Positions 17,446 to 27,277 of a stretch of 64,000 nt of DNA are shown here, piece after piece. The translations under genes and the position numbers were made by a program. Position 1 is the first letter of the stretch. The number at the start of each line of letters is the position of its first letter. The notes below the pieces were generated by a model that was not told where the DNA came from, did no database searches, and saw only the letters and a list, made by a program, of their open reading frames with translations. The stretch comes from Akkermansia muciniphila (GTDB lineage Bacteria; Verrucomicrobiota; Verrucomicrobiia; Verrucomicrobiales; Akkermansiaceae), in contig CAMCUY010000001.1 in assembly GCA_945879075.1 (NCBI GenBank), positions 1 through 64,000 of the forward strand, written 5' to 3'.

Positions 17446-18491
17446 GGTAAAAATGGCTGGGAAACAGACTCGGTCAGGGGAAAACGGGTGGCCAGCGCGG
17501 TCCAGTCCTCGTGATAAGGATCGGGCGCGGCTTCCTGTTGGGCCTGGGCAACGGCACGCTGGACATCGTCGGCGAACTGGTCCTGCCAGGCGAGGATTTC
17601 GTCCACGGTGGCGAGGTTGTTTTCCACCAACTGGCCCATCGCCACCTCGATGCAGTCGCGCCCGTAGTGATCGCCGCGGAGTTCAGCCGGCACGTAGGAA
17701 CCATCGTCATGCTCGCCGTGGCCGGACAGCCGCAACAATTGCGCGACGACCATTTGCGGCCCACCGCCCTCGCGCGCCCGCCGGACGGCCTCGCCGATCA
17801 CCGATGCGCAGGCCAGCAAATCCGTGCCATCCACCGAGAACCCGCCGACGCCGTAGCCGCGGGCTTTTTCCACCAGATCCGCGCAGGCGAACTGGCGGTG
17901 GTTCGGCGTTGAGTAGGCGAACTGGTTGTTCCCCACCACGACCACCATCGGCAGTCGCTCGACGGCTGCCAGGTTCAAGCCTTCGTGAAATGCCCCGGTC
18001 GAGGTCGCGCCGTCGCCGATGCAGGTCGCGCCGACGCGTCCGGCCAGTGTGCCTTGCAGGCGTTTTGCAAAAAGCATTCCCGCGATCACCGGCACCTGCG
18101 CGCCGAGGTGGGAAATCATCGCCGGCATGCCCATTTCCGGGCGCCCGCGGTGGATGTTGCCGTCTCGCCCGCGCATCGGACCCTCGACCGAGCCGAGATA
18201 AGTCCTTGTGCAGTCGATCAAAGGCTCGCCGAAAGCGGTGCGTCCCGCCTGGTCGCGGATCAGCGGGGCGAAGAAATCCGTGCCTTGGATTAAGGCGGTT
18301 CCGAGCGTGGCGCTGACCGCTTCCTGACCGCGTCCGAGATAGACGCCACCGACGATTTTGCCAGCTTTGTAGAGGCTCGAAAGCTTGTTTTCCAAAATCC
18401 TCGCACGGAGCATCGACTGAAACACCGACCTCAGGAAATCACGGTTCATCACCACTCCGTCGGCGAAAGATTGCATATCCAAGTGCGGCAC
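17442..18491 (-). CDS. 2-oxoacid dehydrogenase E1 component, alpha subunit
   Basis: GGVYLGRGQEAVSATLGTAL...ATCIGDGATSTGAFHEGLNLAAVERLPMVVVVGNNQFAYSTP (TPP motif). Confidence 0.93.
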   Translation of the reverse strand: MPHLDMQSFADGVVMNRDFLRSVFQSMLRARILENKLSSLYKAGKIVGGVYLGRGQEAVSATLGTALIQGTDFFAPLIRDQAGRTAFGEPLIDCTRTYLGSVEGPMRGRDGNIHRGRPEMGMPAMISHLGAQVPVIAGMLFAKRLQGTLAGRVGATCIGDGATSTGAFHEGLNLAAVERLPMVVVVGNNQFAYSTPNHRQFACADLVEKARGYGVGGFSVDGTDLLACASVIGEAVRRAREGGGPQMVVAQLLRLSGHGEHDDGSYVPAELRGDHYGRDCIEVAMGQLVENNLATVDEILAWQDQFADDVQRAVAQAQQEAAPDPYHEDWTALATRFPLTESVSQPFLP

Positions 18492-18543
18492 GCGGCGAGC
18501 CTAAGACAGTGCGTGCGGAACCTGCAACCGCTTTCCCGCAAAC

Positions 18544-19314
18544 TCACGCCTCGCGCCGGTTCCAGGCGACCAAGTCCTTGTAACGCAGTCCCTTGCCGCC
18601 GAAAAGATCCAGCGCGCTGCCTACGGTTACATCCACCGAACCACGCCCGGCCTGCTCGACGAGTAACAGATCCGCCATCGTCGCCGCGCCGCCCGCGTAG
18701 GTCACCGGGCGTTTCCCCCAGCTCCCGAGCAGTGCGACCAATTCCGCGTCGATTCCGCCGCACAGGCCCTCGACGTCCGCCGCGTGGATCAGGAACTCGT
18801 CACAAAACGGTGCGAGCCGGTCGAGCGTGGCGTGATCCACCGTCAGGTCGGTCAGCGTTTGCCAGCGGTTCATTGCCACCGTCCAGCCCGCCGCGGTCCG
18901 GCGGCAGGAAAGGTCGATGACGAGTTTTTCACAGCCGATTTTTTCCACCAGCGAGCGCAGAGTCTCTTCCAGAAATTTCCCCGCCGCGTCAAACAGCGCC
19001 GACGTCACAATCACATGGCTCGCCCCGGCGTCCAGCCACTCCGCCGCGTTGCCTTCATGGATTCCGCCGCCGATCTGCAAACCGCCGGGCCAAGCTGCCA
19101 AGGCTTCCCGCGCGGCCGCGTCATTTCCCGGGCCCAGCTTGATCACGTGCCCGCCGGTCAGTTCGTCGTCGCGGAAAGTCTCCGCGAACCAGACTGCCGG
19201 CCGGTCCGAGACGAAATTCTCCGTCGGCCCCGCGCCGTCGTCGCGCAGGCTGCCGCCGACAATTTGTTTCACCTTGCCTTGGTGGAGGTCGATGCACGGG
19301 CGGAATCTTGTCAT
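18544..19314 (-). CDS. hisA: ProFAR isomerase, eukaryotic HIS6-like type
   Basis: MTRFRPCIDLHQGKVKQIVGGSL...GGLQIGGGIHEGNAAEWLDAGASHVIVTSALF...VTYAGGAATMADL. Confidence 0.85.
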   Translation of the reverse strand: MTRFRPCIDLHQGKVKQIVGGSLRDDGAGPTENFVSDRPAVWFAETFRDDELTGGHVIKLGPGNDAAAREALAAWPGGLQIGGGIHEGNAAEWLDAGASHVIVTSALFDAAGKFLEETLRSLVEKIGCEKLVIDLSCRRTAAGWTVAMNRWQTLTDLTVDHATLDRLAPFCDEFLIHAADVEGLCGGIDAELVALLGSWGKRPVTYAGGAATMADLLLVEQAGRGSVDVTVGSALDLFGGKGLRYKDLVAWNRREA

Positions 19315-19362
19315 GGGGATCAGAGCTGCGGGGATGTTTGTTATCAAGTCTTCGACTGCAAG

Positions 19363-19419
19363 GTAGTCGTGGACTTCAGTCCGCAGGAGAATGAAGAACG
19401 GACTGAAGTCCTAGACTAC
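19363..19419. repeat. REP-like hairpin, two 21-nt arms overlapping the 3' end of the riboflavin synthase gene
   Basis: GTAGTCGTGGACTTCAGTCCG ... CGGACTGAAGTCCTAGACTAC, 19 of 21 positions pair. Confidence 0.85.
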
Positions 19420-20017
19420 TCTTTGCGAGGCCGCGGGCCGCGAGCAATTTGTCCACGTACTTCGCGAGCATGTCGGTTTCCAGATTCATCGCCTGGCCGA
19501 TGACCGCGCGGTGGAGATGGGTTTGCTCCCAGGTGTGCGGGGTGATCCAGAACACCGCGCCGTCGGGCGTGAGCTCGGCGATGGTTAGGGAAATCCCGTC
19601 GAGGGTCAGTGAGCCCTTGTCGATGCAGAGTCGGTGGATTTCCGGCGGCAGGGAAACGCCGACGATGTGGTCCTGGCCGCTGGCTTCGAGGCGGGTGATC
19701 TTCCCGGTGCTGTCCACGTGGCCCTGGACGAAGTGCCCGCCGAAGCGGTCGCCAACCATCATCGCGCGTTCGAGATTCACGATCGATCCGGCGGCGAGCC
19801 CGCCGAGCGAGGTGACGCGCAGGGTCTGGGCTAGCAGGTCGAAGGCAACGCCGTCGGGCGCGAGGTCGGCGACGGTGAGGCAGCAGCCGTTGATGGCCAC
19901 CGAGTCGCCGAGCGCGAGCTCGGCGGCGAAGGGGATTTCGAGGGTGAGCCGCGCTTGTTCGCCTTTGGATTCAAGGCTGAGCACGGTGCCAATGGCTTCG
20001 ACGAGTCCAGTGAACAT
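19376..20017 (-). CDS. ribE: Riboflavin synthase alpha subunit
   Basis: MFTGLVEAIGTVLSLE...LGDSVAINGCCLTVADL...GDRFGGHFVQGHVDSTGKI...SLTLDGISLTI. Confidence 0.93.
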   Translation of the reverse strand: MFTGLVEAIGTVLSLESKGEQARLTLEIPFAAELALGDSVAINGCCLTVADLAPDGVAFDLLAQTLRVTSLGGLAAGSIVNLERAMMVGDRFGGHFVQGHVDSTGKITRLEASGQDHIVGVSLPPEIHRLCIDKGSLTLDGISLTIAELTPDGAVFWITPHTWEQTHLHRAVIGQAMNLETDMLAKYVDKLLAARGLAKSSLGLQSVLHSPAD

Positions 20018-20024
20018 AGGGGTG

Positions 20025-21677
20025 TTAGTGGGCGGCGGGTGCGGTGGTTTGGACTTTTTGCACCGGCGCGAACATTTCGTCGATGCCGCGGTCGGGGAAG
20101 AATAACATGCAAAGCGCGACGATGATCGTCGGTAGAAGGGCGGCGAGGGCGAGCTTCACGGGAGAGACTCCCTCGCCGAAAAACTTGCCGAGCAGCGCCT
20201 GGCCGGCGGGGTTCGGCGCGTTGGCGATGACGGTGAGCCCGCCGCCGGTCACGGCTCCGGCGAGGACGGCGTATTTCAACTGGGGCGAGAGCCCTTCGAC
20301 CTGGCTGGCGAGGAAGGTGATCGCGGCGTTGTCGTTGAACGAGGTGAGGATGGTGGCACCGACGAACAACGGGATTTCCGACAGGCTCGAAATAATTGGC
20401 GCGAGCCACCAGCCTTGCAGCCCGCCGTGGACGACGAGGCCGGCGAGGAAGAATCCGACGAGGATGGGGCCGCGGAGATTGGCCTCGTGCTGGTGGTTTG
20501 CGGTGGCTTGGGAGAACGCGAGGAAAAACAGGAATCCGCCGATGAACAGCGGCGGATAGTGGGAGAATGCCACGGTCCAGGCCATGAAAGCGAGGTGCGT
20601 GAGGGTGATGAACAGCGGCACGCGGCGCTTCTCTTGGATCATGTCGCCCACACCGTCGCCATCATGGTCGCCCGCCCGTTTCTCCATGGCGGCCAGTTCC
20701 TTGCGGAAGAAGAAGTAGTAGACCGCGGTGGAGATCAGGATCGAAATAATCGCCTTCTCTCCGTAGTGGAGGAACATTTCGGAACTGGTGATTCCCCATT
20801 TCTTGGCGACCATCAGGACCGGCGGCGCGGCGAAATTCGTCATGACGCCGCCGATGGAAATGTTGACGAAAAGCAGCCCCAGCGTGGCGTAAGCGAAACG
20901 CGGCGACGGCTTGAGTTGATAGAATTTCTTGGCCAATAGCATCGCGGCGATGGTCATTGCGCCGGGCTCGGTGATGAACGAACCTAGCAGCGGAGCGACG
21001 ATCATGAGCGAGATCCACCAAGCCGCCGGGGTCTGCCTGCCAATGCGGGCGAAGTAGCTGAGGCAGGTCTCGGCGAAGTGCAGGATAGGCCGGGTGGAGG
21101 CGAGCGCCATGATGATCACCACGAACAAGGGCTCGGTGAAATTAACACCCATGATGTAGGTTTTCACGGTCGTCAGGTCGTAGAAGGCGACGATCGCGCC
21201 CATCAGGGCGATGACCCAGATGCCGAAGATCGCCTCCACCTCGCCGAGGAAATGGAGCAGCGTCGCCTTGAAATTGACGAAGTCGTCGGCCTCCGCCGTT
21301 TCCCGGCGTTCCGCCATCAAGCGGCGGACCTTCGCGTCATGGTCGTGCTGCACCTTGTGGGATAGCTTGGTGATGGGAATGGCGAAAAAAGTGTGGATGA
21401 TGGCGAGGACGAAGATGATCGTCGCCACCAGCAGGAACGGCTGCTGCTTGGCCCGGAAGGCGAGCTTTTCACCGATGGTATCTAGGCCCATGGCCTTTTC
21501 CTGGCCCGCGAATGTCGCCATTTCAGTGACGAAGGCGGGCTCCTTGGCATGGGCGTCCGCGGCGGCCGCGCCGGCGGGAACTAGCAGGAAAAAAACGGTA
21601 AACAGCAGGGCGAGTGATTTCATCATGAGGTGGCCAAAGCCCGCGCAAGTCATAGGCAAGGCGCGAACTGCGGGCAA
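20025..21677 (-). CDS. Putative Na+/H+ antiporter (start may be internal, MMKSLALLFTVFF)
   Basis: Multi-TM; FITEPGAMTIAAMLLAKKFYQL...NVSIGG-type region...LTSFNDNAAITFLASQVEGLS...GGLTVIANAPNPAGQALL. Confidence 0.75.
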   Translation of the reverse strand: MPAVRALPMTCAGFGHLMMKSLALLFTVFFLLVPAGAAAADAHAKEPAFVTEMATFAGQEKAMGLDTIGEKLAFRAKQQPFLLVATIIFVLAIIHTFFAIPITKLSHKVQHDHDAKVRRLMAERRETAEADDFVNFKATLLHFLGEVEAIFGIWVIALMGAIVAFYDLTTVKTYIMGVNFTEPLFVVIIMALASTRPILHFAETCLSYFARIGRQTPAAWWISLMIVAPLLGSFITEPGAMTIAAMLLAKKFYQLKPSPRFAYATLGLLFVNISIGGVMTNFAAPPVLMVAKKWGITSSEMFLHYGEKAIISILISTAVYYFFFRKELAAMEKRAGDHDGDGVGDMIQEKRRVPLFITLTHLAFMAWTVAFSHYPPLFIGGFLFFLAFSQATANHQHEANLRGPILVGFFLAGLVVHGGLQGWWLAPIISSLSEIPLFVGATILTSFNDNAAITFLASQVEGLSPQLKYAVLAGAVTGGGLTVIANAPNPAGQALLGKFFGEGVSPVKLALAALLPTIIVALCMLFFPDRGIDEMFAPVQKVQTTAPAAH

Positions 21678-21703
21678 GGGAAACCGGGAGTGAGGGAAAG
21701 CGA

Positions 21704-24700
21704 GTGGTTGACCCGGTTGCGGGTTCCTGTGAAACTGGCGGCGTTTTGTCAGACTTGGAAACAGTACTTGAGGAGGCCGAGCCGCGCCTCAAACGACGCC
21801 GGAAGTATCGGCGTTGGTTTATTGCCGCGGCGCTGGTGCTTGGTTTGCTTTGGCTGAATGGTCCGGGAACCCGGCTGATCGCGCCCCGCGCAGCCATGTA
21901 TTTCCTGGAAAAATCCGGGCTGCGCGGAAATTTCAAGGTCGGCGGAAGCCTCACCGGCGGCCTGTCGATTTCTGACCTGGAGATCAAGGGCGACCGCGAA
22001 CTCGCCAGTCTAAGCATCGATCGGCTGACTCCGGATTACCAATGGCGCGGTCTGCTCAGGGGCCGCTTGGAGGGTCTCGTGGTGGACGGCGTGCACGTGA
22101 ATCTCCGGCTGGGGCTGAACAAGAACGAGGCGAAAAAGCCGCCGCTGGATTTGAAGGGATTGGTGGAAACCCTGCACTCTGTGCGGGAAAGGATCGCGCC
22201 CGTGGAGTTTGTTCTGAAGAACATCAGCCTCGCCGCCACCCGCGATGGGAAACCGCTTTTAGCACTCGCGGGGAGCCGCGTTTCCCACAAGTCCGGCAGC
22301 GGGGAGATTCTGCTCGAACTCGGCGTCCTCACCGAAGCCGACGGCCGCGAGTGGCCGGCGCGGGAATCCACCGTCATCTGGGCGCCCGACGCGCTCTTGA
22401 TCGCGCGCGTCGACCCCTATCCGGGCGTTAGTTTGCGAGACCTGTTCGTGCGGCTTCCGGCTGGTGGCGAGCCGTCGGCGGAGGCGGAGCTGCATCTGGA
22501 CGACGCGGTGTTCGTCGTCACCAGCACGGCGGGTTTCGCGTCTGCCAGGATCGACCTCCGCGAGGGCGGGCTCGATGTGGCGCGGACGGCGAAACGCTTC
22601 GGATTCGAGGTTCCGGCCAGCGCGGCGCTCACTTCCCTGGCGGTCGAGCTGGATCAGATCCTGCCGGAGCCGAAGTCCGCGACAGGCACGGTTAGGTTCA
22701 TGTTGGAAAATATCGCCTGGCAGGATTGGAGCGCGTCCGAGCTGGCCATGGACGCGACGCTTGCCGCGGACCAGGCATCGGTGACCGCCCGAGGAGTCAT
22801 GCTGGGCACCGGCTTCTCGTTGGATGCCGCAGCCCCGGTCACGCGCGGGGAAAACCGCTTCGTGCTCGGCGACGCGCAGGGCCGTTTCAACATCGCGGAT
22901 GTGCCCATGCTCCTGCGCGAACTGGCAACCCGCGTGCCGGCCATCGATCCGCAGGCTCCGGTCCCGCCGTCGAGGATGGACGGAAATTTCAACGTCTCCT
23001 TCCTCGCGAACAAGCCCCAATCCGCCAACGCCGACCTTGTCTTGAAGCCGGACGACGCCGAGCTCGCTTCCACCGTCGCGCTCAAAGCCCGCTGGGCGCG
23101 AGACCAGCCGCTCGGCGCGGATCTCACGCTCGACGGACTGAGGGCGGCGATCGACTATCACATTGAGCCGGCCACCTATCATGGCATGCTGGAGTTTGAT
23201 GAGTTCGACAGTCGCCGGATTGACCGCTGGCTCTCCATCGTGAGGGTGAAGCCTGGTGGTGCCGCAAATCTATCCGGGCTGTGGACGGGCAAGGGGGGAT
23301 TGAAAACCGGGAAACACCTCGGCGAACTTGACCTGAGTCAAGCCAGCTGGTCGCGCGAAGAGCTGGCTCCCGTCACCGCCATCGGCGGCATCCGCTACGA
23401 CTGGCCGGCGGGCTTCGAAACGCATGGACTGCGGCTGCGGGTGAACGAGCAAACAGTAGCGCTCAAAGTCGCGCTTGCAGACAATCTGCTGGAACTCCGC
23501 CATTTCCTCTGGAGCGATGGCAAGGAGGAACTCGCCGAGGGCACGGCCAGCCTGCCGGTGCCGCGGGATTTCTCGAAATGGCGCGACACGCTCGCCAAGG
23601 ACGTCCGGCCGATGGCGGTCTCCATCAAGTCGCGGGTGCTCTCGCTGGGCGTGCTCAAGGAGTGGCTTCCAGCCATGGGAAAACTCGACCCACGCTCCAC
23701 CGGCCAGCTCGATTTGCAAATCTCGGGAACCTATCCGGCGCCGGTGGTCGATGCGGTTTTGGAGGCCAAAGATCTTCGCTCGCCCACCCAGCCGAAGCTG
23801 CCGTCGGCCGATTTGAAACTCGTTCTTACCGGCCGGGACGGGCGTCTAACGCTGGGCGGAAGCGCGACCGCTCCGGACTATCCCGCGGCCGCCATGAAGG
23901 CGTCGATGGCCTTCCGCCCGGGCGAATGGGCCGAGGCGCCTGGCCGGATCAAGGAAGAGCCCGTGGAAGCGCGCGTCGATCTGCCGCGCTTGGATTTCTC
24001 GCGTTTCAGCTCCCTTGTCCCGGCCGCCGAGCGGATCGCCGGAATCGCAACCGGCCACATCGTCGTCTCGGGAAAGATCGGTAAACCCGGACTCAAGGGC
24101 TCCATCGACCTAACCGGGATCGGTGTTCGCTTTAAAAACGACCGCTTCCCCGCCCTGGAAGGCGCTTCCGCATCGTTGGATCTCGCCTTGGACCGCGTCA
24201 CCCTGAAGAGCCTGAAAAGCAGCATCGCGGGTGGCACCTTGCAGGGCGAAGGCTCGCTCGCGATCAGCGACGGCAAGCCGGGCGAAATTAACCTGCGCCT
24301 CCGCGGCGATCATCTGCCGATCGTCCGCAACGATGTTTTGATTCTCCGCGCCAATGCCGATTTGCGCCTGCAAGGCCCGTGGCAGCGGCCGGTGCTTTCC
24401 GGCAGCGTCGGCGCGGTGGACAGTATATTCTATCGAGATATCGAGTTGCTGCCCATCGGCTCGCCTTTCGTTGCTCCCCGGGCAGCGGCTTTGCCGAAAA
24501 TCGATGCACCGAAAGCCCGGCCAAGCTCCATTCCAGAACCGTTCCGGGACTGGGCGCTCGACGTGCAGGTCGGCACCCGGGAACCGCTGCTGATCCGCGG
24601 AAATTTCGCCACCGGCCAGGTCACGGGAAAGGTCCGCATCGGCGGCACGTTTGGTGCTCCCGCTCCGGATGGCGCGCTTGAAATCAAGAATTTCCGCGCC

Positions 24701-25201
24701 GCCTTGCCGTTCAGCACCCTGTCCGTCAGCTCGGGCACGGCGACTTTCACCCCCGCGTCCGGCTTCGATCCGCTGTTGGAAATCAACGGCACCGCGGAGC
24801 CCCGTCCTTACCGCGTGACCGTCTATGTCTACGGTCGCGCCTCCGATCCCCAGCTCGTTCTAACCTCAAATCCGCCGCTGCCGGAAAATGAAATCATGAC
24901 CCTGCTCGCCACCGGCACCACCACCAGCGGGCTGGAGGATCCGCAGGCGGCCTCTTCGCGCGCCCTGCAGCTCCTCGTTGAGGAGATGCGGCGCGGCAGG
25001 TTCCGCTTCGGCAGGCATCTCTGGCCTTTGTTAGGAATGCTGGACCGGGTCGATTTCAACCTTGCCGAGGCCGATCCGTATTCCAGCGAATCCTTCTCCA
25101 CCGCCACTTTGTCGATCACGGACCGCTGGCTTCTTTCCACCGGGATGAGCTCGACCGGCGACTCCCGCGTGCTCGCGATCTGGCGTCTTTCCTTCCGCTG
25201 A
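21704..25201 (+). CDS. tamB: TamB-like translocation/assembly module protein
   Basis: 1165 aa, N-terminal TM, AsmA/TamB-like repeats, C-terminal PLPENEIMTLLATGTTTSGLEDPQAASSRALQLLVEEMRR. Confidence 0.85.
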   Translation: MVDPVAGSCETGGVLSDLETVLEEAEPRLKRRRKYRRWFIAAALVLGLLWLNGPGTRLIAPRAAMYFLEKSGLRGNFKVGGSLTGGLSISDLEIKGDRELASLSIDRLTPDYQWRGLLRGRLEGLVVDGVHVNLRLGLNKNEAKKPPLDLKGLVETLHSVRERIAPVEFVLKNISLAATRDGKPLLALAGSRVSHKSGSGEILLELGVLTEADGREWPARESTVIWAPDALLIARVDPYPGVSLRDLFVRLPAGGEPSAEAELHLDDAVFVVTSTAGFASARIDLREGGLDVARTAKRFGFEVPASAALTSLAVELDQILPEPKSATGTVRFMLENIAWQDWSASELAMDATLAADQASVTARGVMLGTGFSLDAAAPVTRGENRFVLGDAQGRFNIADVPMLLRELATRVPAIDPQAPVPPSRMDGNFNVSFLANKPQSANADLVLKPDDAELASTVALKARWARDQPLGADLTLDGLRAAIDYHIEPATYHGMLEFDEFDSRRIDRWLSIVRVKPGGAANLSGLWTGKGGLKTGKHLGELDLSQASWSREELAPVTAIGGIRYDWPAGFETHGLRLRVNEQTVALKVALADNLLELRHFLWSDGKEELAEGTASLPVPRDFSKWRDTLAKDVRPMAVSIKSRVLSLGVLKEWLPAMGKLDPRSTGQLDLQISGTYPAPVVDAVLEAKDLRSPTQPKLPSADLKLVLTGRDGRLTLGGSATAPDYPAAAMKASMAFRPGEWAEAPGRIKEEPVEARVDLPRLDFSRFSSLVPAAERIAGIATGHIVVSGKIGKPGLKGSIDLTGIGVRFKNDRFPALEGASASLDLALDRVTLKSLKSSIAGGTLQGEGSLAISDGKPGEINLRLRGDHLPIVRNDVLILRANADLRLQGPWQRPVLSGSVGAVDSIFYRDIELLPIGSPFVAPRAAALPKIDAPKARPSSIPEPFRDWALDVQVGTREPLLIRGNFATGQVTGKVRIGGTFGAPAPDGALEIKNFRAALPFSTLSVSSGTATFTPASGFDPLLEINGTAEPRPYRVTVYVYGRASDPQLVLTSNPPLPENEIMTLLATGTTTSGLEDPQAASSRALQLLVEEMRRGRFRFGRHLWPLLGMLDRVDFNLAEADPYSSESFSTATLSITDRWLLSTGMSSTGDSRVLAIWRLSFR

Positions 25202-27192
25202 TGAACCTGCTCCGCACCATTTTGATCCTCATGCTAACGGCGCTGTCCGCCGTCGCCGAGACGCGCGTGCGGATCACCGGCACGAAGCAGAAATCCGAGA
25301 ACGAGATTCTGGATCTCATGGGCGGCAGGCTGGCCCATGTCCGGGCGAATGAAGCGGCACCTTCGCGCGCGGATGACGCCGCATTCCTTGTCCGGCAGGT
25401 GTTGCGGAAAGACGGTTACACCGATGTCCGGGTGGATTGGAAAATCGTCGGCCGTGGGGAAATCGTGCTAACCGTCCATGAGGGAGGGCGGCTCTCGCTG
25501 GGGCGGGTCCGCGTAAACGGCGTGCCGCCCGCCGAGGCGGAAAAGCTCGCGAAACTTTACGCTCGTCCCGCTCGGAAGGGGCATTCTTTCACATCCGGTG
25601 CCGCACCGTTCCGCGAGGAAGACGCGGAAACCGGCCTGTCGTATCTCCGTCAGGAGCTCAATGCGCAGGGCTATTGGGGCGGCGAGGCGGTCGTCACTTC
25701 CCGCGCCACCGATCCGGCTTCCGGTGCGGTTGATTTTATGATCGAGGTGCGTCCGGGGCCCTTGTACGGCATCAGCGAAGCGCGGATTGTGAGTCGGGAC
25801 GGTCGCGGCATGCCCGAAGCGCAGACGGCCGCGAAGCCTTATGCCAGCAAGACCGCCACCACCGGGAATTTGAACGCGATGCGCCTTGCGGTGGAGGAAG
25901 TGTTTGTTAGCAGCGGATACCCCGATGCTGTAATTTCCATGACCCGCACTCTGGACGCCCCGCGATTCGTCCCTGAGTTTTTCATCAATCTCGGAAAGCG
26001 CGTGCGCCTCAACCGGATTGATGTCGAGGGGCTGGTGCGCACCAATCCGAAGCGGATCGAAGCGAGGTTGAAGTCCCTTGAAGGGGATTGGTATGACGAG
26101 GCGGCGATGAACAAGCGCCTCCGCGGCTTCCTGGCCATCGGCGCGTTTTCTTCCGCCCGGCTCGAGACCCGCGAGATCGCGGGAGACCGTATCGACGCGA
26201 CCCTGCATCTGGAAGAAGCACGCGCCAAGGAGATCAGCTTCGCCGCTGGCGGCGATTCCTATCTGGGGGCGCTGCTTCGGACCACTTACACCGACCGGAA
26301 TCTCATGGGCGAGCTGCTCGGATTCAGCGCCGGATTCGAGTTCAGCTCGCGCGGGGTGTTAGGAGAGGCGCGGCTCGTCGATCCATGGTTCATGGGGACC
26401 GATGTGGCCGCGAGCGCCCGCGTCTATGCCCTCGTTTACGGCCGGGAGGGATACAGCACGTTTGAAACCGGTCTGGAGGGAACCGGCACTTGGGAGTTTG
26501 GCGACCACTATAAATTAGAGGCTCTCGCCGGCTTTTCCTTCGTGAATCTCACCGAGGACGGGCTTCCCGTGTCGGAGCTCGGGGAGACCGTTTACGGCCA
26601 GCCCCGCCTCCGCGTCACCCAGACGCTCGACTACCGGGACAGCGCGGTGCTGCCCCGGAATGGCTGGCATCTGACGGCGCCGTTGGAAATCGGCTCGGCC
26701 ATGGGTGATCTATCCACCTCCTATGTCCAGGCGGAGCTTTCCGGCGCTTGGTATCACACATTTGAAAACGACTGGCAGATCGTGCTGGGCGGGGCAGGCG
26801 GAATTCTCATGCCATCCGGCGACGGGGTGGATCTCCCTGTCAATCTCCGCTTGTTCAACGGCGGCGCGCACAGTGTCCGCAGTTTCCCCGAGCGCGAACT
26901 GGGGCCCACCGTCGAGGGCTATCCGACCGGCGGGGAAGGCGTGTGGCACGCCAATGTCGAACTGATCCGCAGGCTTGCCGGTAGTCTCAAAGCCGTCGGT
27001 TTTGTCGATGCCGGCAGCCTTTCCCGGGAGTTCGACAAGCTCGGTTCCGGTGACGTGGAGCTCGCGGTCGGGCTGGGTCTGCGGCTTGATTTACCCATCG
27101 GTCCCGTGCGGTTGGAATATGGCTACAATCTCACCCGGGATCCGGGCGATCCCGTCGGCACGCTCCATTTCGCCATCGGCGTGGCGTTTTAA
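25201..27192 (+). CDS. Omp85/BamA/TamA family outer-membrane protein
   Basis: Signal peptide, POTRA-like repeats, C-terminal barrel ending LPIGPVRLEYGYNLTRDPGDPVGTLHFAIGVAF; 1-nt stop/start overlap with tamB. Confidence 0.88.
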   Translation: MNLLRTILILMLTALSAVAETRVRITGTKQKSENEILDLMGGRLAHVRANEAAPSRADDAAFLVRQVLRKDGYTDVRVDWKIVGRGEIVLTVHEGGRLSLGRVRVNGVPPAEAEKLAKLYARPARKGHSFTSGAAPFREEDAETGLSYLRQELNAQGYWGGEAVVTSRATDPASGAVDFMIEVRPGPLYGISEARIVSRDGRGMPEAQTAAKPYASKTATTGNLNAMRLAVEEVFVSSGYPDAVISMTRTLDAPRFVPEFFINLGKRVRLNRIDVEGLVRTNPKRIEARLKSLEGDWYDEAAMNKRLRGFLAIGAFSSARLETREIAGDRIDATLHLEEARAKEISFAAGGDSYLGALLRTTYTDRNLMGELLGFSAGFEFSSRGVLGEARLVDPWFMGTDVAASARVYALVYGREGYSTFETGLEGTGTWEFGDHYKLEALAGFSFVNLTEDGLPVSELGETVYGQPRLRVTQTLDYRDSAVLPRNGWHLTAPLEIGSAMGDLSTSYVQAELSGAWYHTFENDWQIVLGGAGGILMPSGDGVDLPVNLRLFNGGAHSVRSFPERELGPTVEGYPTGGEGVWHANVELIRRLAGSLKAVGFVDAGSLSREFDKLGSGDVELAVGLGLRLDLPIGPVRLEYGYNLTRDPGDPVGTLHFAIGVAF

Positions 27193-27277
27193 CACCCGCC
27201 GGATTTCCCCTTCACGCTGGACTTGCGGATGATCCCGTAGAGCCTGTAGAGGTCGTCCGCGAGCGATCTTTAGATTC

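Noticed and set aside
22259-23182. 307-aa minus-strand ORF inside tamB
   Set aside because: Antisense shadow ORF; no domain signature, and tamB reads continuously through it.
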